In this document: positions 21,462 to 24,603 of the stretch, one piece after another
Layout of the letters: the number at the start of each line of letters is the position of its first letter
How positions within the stretch are numbered: position 1 is the stretch's first letter
NCBI GenBank assembly: GCA_018065375.1
Contig: JAGHTJ010000014.1
Coordinates: forward strand, 1-24,603
Reading direction: 5' to 3'
Source: Candidatus Equinaster intestinalis
Lineage (GTDB): Bacteria > Bacillota_A > Clostridia > Oscillospirales > Acutalibacteraceae
Length of the DNA stretch: 24,603 nucleotides
Notes under the pieces: generated by a model
Seen by the model: the letters and a program-made list of their open reading frames with translations, nothing else
What the model was told of the DNA's origin: nothing
The model's database searches: none
Position numbers and translations under genes: made by a program

Positions 21462-22324
21462 TAAATTTCTACCTCGTTTCCAAGCGGTTGTTCAAGAAGC
21501 TCGGGATTTTCGAGCAGGTGCTTTAAGATTTTTACGGTTTTTGAATAGTAATAGCCGTCTGCAATTCTTTCGTCTACCGTGAGACCCAAATCAACCGTCA
21601 TTTTCATTTCGTAGTTGCCCTTTTCATCGAAAACGGGTCGCATTTTCTTTTCTCCCACAATGCAGAAAAGGGAGGTGGTGCCCCAGTTTGTAAGGTGATG
21701 ATAACCCGATTGAAGCTTTATAGAGCCGAGGTTTGATAAAACAACCGAGCAGTAGAACGGGTCGGTATCAATAAGCGACTGCGGAACCTTTCCGTGGCGG
21801 TCAAGAAAGCGAACAAAGCTGATTGCCGTTTTGGAAATAAAATGGGGAAGCTTATTGAATAAATCCATGCTTTCGTCAGTAGAGCCCTTTTTCTCATTTC
21901 GGCAGGCAGAAACCTGGCGGTAAATATCATCGTGAATTGTAAAGAAAGTATCTTCTGATTTGGCGCGAATACATGCCATACCTTCTTCGCTGTTATCCGC
22001 AAAAATCTTTTTTATAATAAAGGAAGCCGAAACATCGTTACGCTGATAAAAGTTTTTGTTGGCAATAAATCTGTTCATTTTGGGGCGAAGAATAATCGTT
22101 TTGAGCATTGCCGTTACGATAAGCTGGAACAGATTATATTTATATTCGGGATTTTGCTCATTTAATTTCGCAAGATATTTTTCGGTGTTCGTAAGGTCTA
22201 TCCTTTCGGACACAAAAGCCTCATTATCGGCGCGGTTGGGATAAATCTGCGCCATAATAAAGTGCATTGAATCAATGTTTCTGATAAGCTTTGCGTCCTT
22301 GCGGTCGCCGAATTTTTTGCTCAT
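21461..22324 (-). CDS. E2-fold acyltransferase-like protein lacking the catalytic His
   Basis: A 287-aa protein resembling the catalytic domain of 2-oxoacid dehydrogenase E2 and chloramphenicol acetyltransferase. The fold's late signatures are visible: VLSNLGSIKLQSGYHHLTNWGTTS (195-218) and LGLTVDERIADGYYYSKTVKILKHLLENPELL (247-277). The active-site motif, normally DHRxxDG, reads DERIADG here (251-257), so histidine is replaced by E252. There is no lipoyl or subunit-binding domain and no dehydrogenase neighbours. It is the first gene of a two-gene unit with an acyl-CoA ligase, so the two may handle the same acyl group. It may be non-catalytic or use another base. Confidence 0.8.
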   Translation of the reverse strand: MSKKFGDRKDAKLIRNIDSMHFIMAQIYPNRADNEAFVSERIDLTNTEKYLAKLNEQNPEYKYNLFQLIVTAMLKTIILRPKMNRFIANKNFYQRNDVSASFIIKKIFADNSEEGMACIRAKSEDTFFTIHDDIYRQVSACRNEKKGSTDESMDLFNKLPHFISKTAISFVRFLDRHGKVPQSLIDTDPFYCSVVLSNLGSIKLQSGYHHLTNWGTTSLFCIVGEKKMRPVFDEKGNYEMKMTVDLGLTVDERIADGYYYSKTVKILKHLLENPELLEQPLGNEVEI

Positions 22325-22351
22325 AATAATATCTCCTTTTTATAAAGCCGA

Positions 22352-22376
22352 AAACCGTCACGAAATGTGACGGTTT
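22352..22376 (-). terminator. Terminator hairpin after glnN
   Basis: A perfect 10-bp stem AAACCGTCAC/GTGACGGTTT with a five-base loop lies just after the glutamine synthetase stop. The T-run is only four bases, so some read-through into the acyltransferase unit is possible. I found no strong promoter in the 57-bp gap before the acyltransferase gene. Confidence 0.65.
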
Positions 22377-22381
22377 GTTAT

Positions 22382-24478
22382 TTATATCGAAAATAAAAGG
22401 TCTGCGTAGGAAGGATAGGGCCAGAAGGAGCGCTCGGTATAGCTTTCGCATATATCTATCGGGCGGCGTACTTCCTCAATGGCAACGCGAACCTCTTCCT
22501 CGTAAATTTTTGCCGCTTCAAGACCCTCGGCTTTTTCCGCCGCGGCTACGGCATTTTCGAGTTTTTCGAGACCCTCGTATACGGTTTTAAGATTTTCACT
22601 CAAAATCGAAGCGATTTTAACCTCAACAAAATCTTCATAGGTGCCGAAGTTGTCTCCGAACGCGGCGGTTTTTTCGTTTACGGTTTTTGCAAGAACGCCT
22701 ATATACTCGCTTACGGCGGGAACAATATCCTTTCTTATCATATTAAGCAGGGTAAGGGCTTCAATATGTATGGTTTTCGAGTAGTTATCAAGGGCTATAT
22801 CCCTGCGGCACTGTAGCTCGGCAAGGCTTAAAACGCCGCAATTCGTAAAGAGTTCAACGTTTTCTTTTGCCGTAAGGCGTGAAACCGAGGCGGCGGTGGT
22901 TTTAAGATTCAAAAGGCCTCGCTTTTCGGCCTCCTTTTCCCAGGAATCGGCATAACCGTCTCCATTGAAAATTATGCGCTTGTGCTCGTGATAGGTTTCC
23001 TTGATAAGGGTGTGAACCGCCGAATGCAAATCTTCTGCATTTTCGAGCTTATCGGCAAACTCCTTGAGAACCGAGCCTACTATCGTATTGAGCACCGTAT
23101 TCGGTCCCGAAATAGATGCCGAGGAGCCCACCATTCTGAATTCGAATTTATTGCCGGTAAAGGCAAAGGGAGAGGTACGGTTACGGTCGGTATTATCCTT
23201 CGGGATATTGGGCAGAATTTTTGCACCGATTTTCATAATTCCGGCATCGTTTTTAACAAAGGGTGTATCGGTTTCTATTGCATCGAGTACCGCTGTGAGC
23301 TCATCACCCAAAAACATCGAAACAATGGCAGGGGGTGCTTCGTTTGCGCCCAAACGGTGGTCGTTACCGGCAGAAGCAACGGTAAGGCGAAGCAGGTCCT
23401 GATGCTCGTCCACCGCCTTAATAACGGCGCACATAAAGAGCAGGAACTGCATATTGTCCTCGGGAGTTTTTCCGGGGTCCAAAAGATTTACACCGGTATC
23501 GGTGGAAAGAGCCCAGTTGTTATGCTTGCCGCTTCCGTTTACGCTGGCAAAGGGCTTTTCGTGGAGAATACATACAAGGCCGTGCCTCTCGGCAACCTTT
23601 TTCATAACCTCCATTGTAAGCTGGTTATGGTCGGCGGCAATATTCGCCGTAGTAAAAATCGGGGCAAGCTCGTGCTGTGCGGGAGCTACCTCGTTGTGTT
23701 CGGTTTTGGCGTAAATTCCGAGCTTCCAGAGCTCCTCATCGAGCTCCTTCATAAATGCGGCAACGCGGGGCTTTATTACGCCGTAATAATGGTCGTCCAT
23801 CTCCTGACCCTTCGGAGAGGGCATACCGATAAGGGTGCGTCCGCAGAATTTAAGGTCGGGTCTTTGAGCAAAGACCTCCTTATCCACAAGAAAATATTCC
23901 TGCTCGGGACCTACCGTTGCAAGCACTGCCGCCGCTTCGTTTCCGAAAAGGCGAACAATTCTTTTTGCCTGCTTGCCTACAAATTCCATAGAACGAAGCA
24001 GGGGAGTTTTCTTATCGAGCGCCTCTCCTCCGTATGAACAGAATGCAGTAGGAATGCAGAGTGTGTTTTCCTTTACAAAGGCATAGGAGGAAGAATCCCA
24101 AACGGTATATCCTCTTGCCTCAAATGTAGCGCGAAGCCCTCCCGAGGGGAATGAGGAAGCATCTCCCTCGCCCTTTATGAGCTCCTTGCCCGAAAATTCC
24201 ATAATCACTCCGCCGTTATCGGTGGGGGCAATAAAACTATCGTGCTTTTCGGCGGTTATGCCGGTGAGGGGCTGGAACCAATGTGTAAAATGGGTAGCAC
24301 CCTTTTCAACCGCCCAATCCTTCATTGCGGCGGCAACATCGTTGGCAATTGTAATATCCAGCTTCTTGCCCTGCTTTATACATTTTTTAAGCGCATCGTA
24401 GGTATCTGCGGAAAGTTTTTCCTTCATAACGGCATCGTTAAAAACATTCAAGCCGAAGTATTCCGTAATTTTAGCCAT
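22382..24478 (-). CDS. glnN: Glutamine synthetase type III
   Basis: A 698-aa enzyme that condenses glutamate and ammonia with ATP, the main ammonia assimilation step. The GSIII features are clear: the N-terminal [27 protein letters not shown], the metal and substrate region [17 protein letters not shown] followed by [27 protein letters not shown], and [20 protein letters not shown]. Length matches type III (about 700 aa) and not types I or II (about 350-470). AAGGAGGCG precedes the ATG. The gene has its own strong promoter and appears monocistronic. No riboswitch or GlnR-like dyad is obvious in the short leader. Confidence 0.97.
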   Translation of the reverse strand: MAKITEYFGLNVFNDAVMKEKLSADTYDALKKCIKQGKKLDITIANDVAAAMKDWAVEKGATHFTHWFQPLTGITAEKHDSFIAPTDNGGVIMEFSGKELIKGEGDASSFPSGGLRATFEARGYTVWDSSSYAFVKENTLCIPTAFCSYGGEALDKKTPLLRSMEFVGKQAKRIVRLFGNEAAAVLATVGPEQEYFLVDKEVFAQRPDLKFCGRTLIGMPSPKGQEMDDHYYGVIKPRVAAFMKELDEELWKLGIYAKTEHNEVAPAQHELAPIFTTANIAADHNQLTMEVMKKVAERHGLVCILHEKPFASVNGSGKHNNWALSTDTGVNLLDPGKTPEDNMQFLLFMCAVIKAVDEHQDLLRLTVASAGNDHRLGANEAPPAIVSMFLGDELTAVLDAIETDTPFVKNDAGIMKIGAKILPNIPKDNTDRNRTSPFAFTGNKFEFRMVGSSASISGPNTVLNTIVGSVLKEFADKLENAEDLHSAVHTLIKETYHEHKRIIFNGDGYADSWEKEAEKRGLLNLKTTAASVSRLTAKENVELFTNCGVLSLAELQCRRDIALDNYSKTIHIEALTLLNMIRKDIVPAVSEYIGVLAKTVNEKTAAFGDNFGTYEDFVEVKIASILSENLKTVYEGLEKLENAVAAAEKAEGLEAAKIYEEEVRVAIEEVRRPIDICESYTERSFWPYPSYADLLFSI

Positions 24479-24513
24479 AAGACGCCTCCTTAAAACAAAT
24501 TATAATCAAACTT

Positions 24514-24542
24514 ATTATAGCTTTATGTCGAAAAAAAGTCAA
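24514..24542 (-). promoter_or_regulatory. Promoter of glnN
   Basis: The minus strand has TTGACT (24537-24542) and a perfect TATAAT (24514-24519) 17 bp apart, about 35 bp before the start codon. Confidence 0.85.
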
Positions 24543-24603
24543 TAAGTTTTACCTGCCGTATTTAATTAAATATCCTATTGAAAATTCGGGAGAAATTATA
24601 TAT

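Noticed and set aside
22982..24037. A 351-codon open frame on the plus strand opposite the glutamine synthetase gene
   Set aside because: It has no ribosome binding site and its residue make-up is that of an antisense shadow of a conserved gene.

Overview
The window looks like chromosome from a Gram-positive anaerobe of the Clostridia, probably an Oscillospirales/Ruminococcaceae-type gut bacterium. The grounds are AGGAGG-type ribosome binding sites before nearly every gene, strong TTGACA/TATAAT promoters with 17-bp spacers, a type III glutamine synthetase, a glycine riboswitch on an AGCS transporter, an archaeal-type phosphoglycerate mutase, and a GldA/GldF/GldG-DUF4340 ABC operon. The organism is inferred from gene content only. 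I see no rRNA, tRNA, CRISPR array or phage block.

Layout. 1-290: non-coding, with copy 1 of an 86-bp cloverleaf-like repeat and the terminator of the next gene. 291-1947 (minus): sodium:alanine/glycine symporter behind a single-aptamer glycine riboswitch. 1977-3561 (plus): apgM-type mutase and a small membrane protein, ending in a strong terminator. 3586-4582 (minus): an unknown protein plus a 53-aa membrane protein. 4594-6034 (plus): rsmA and a YbaK-type deacylase, followed by repeat copy 2 in the opposite orientation. 6162-8052 (minus): an LCP-like membrane protein and a transglutaminase-fold lipoprotein. 8099-8568 (plus): a small membrane protein. 8578-9901 (minus): a DUF1015 protein. 9911-14997 (plus): four-gene ABC operon with ATPase, ABC-2 permease, GldG-like protein and DUF4340 protein.

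15009-15970 is an AT-richer divergent pair, an XRE regulator and a SLOG-fold protein, with repeated AACGAT operator half-sites between them. 16018-18948 (plus) is a Crp/Fnr-family regulator leading an overlapping NitT/TauT-type ABC importer operon. 18964-19693 looks like a small inserted element: a lone GNAT acetyltransferase inside 15-bp perfect inverted repeats whose similarity continues inward. 19710-22324 (minus) is a coupled acyl-CoA ligase/E2-fold acyltransferase pair, in which the acyltransferase lacks the usual catalytic histidine. 22382-24542 (minus) is glnN.

Most genes are housekeeping or conserved clostridial genes. The least explained items are the two cloverleaf repeats, whose stems differ by compensatory changes, the inverted-repeat GNAT element, the His-less acyltransferase, and the anti-aptamer sequence downstream of the glycine riboswitch.
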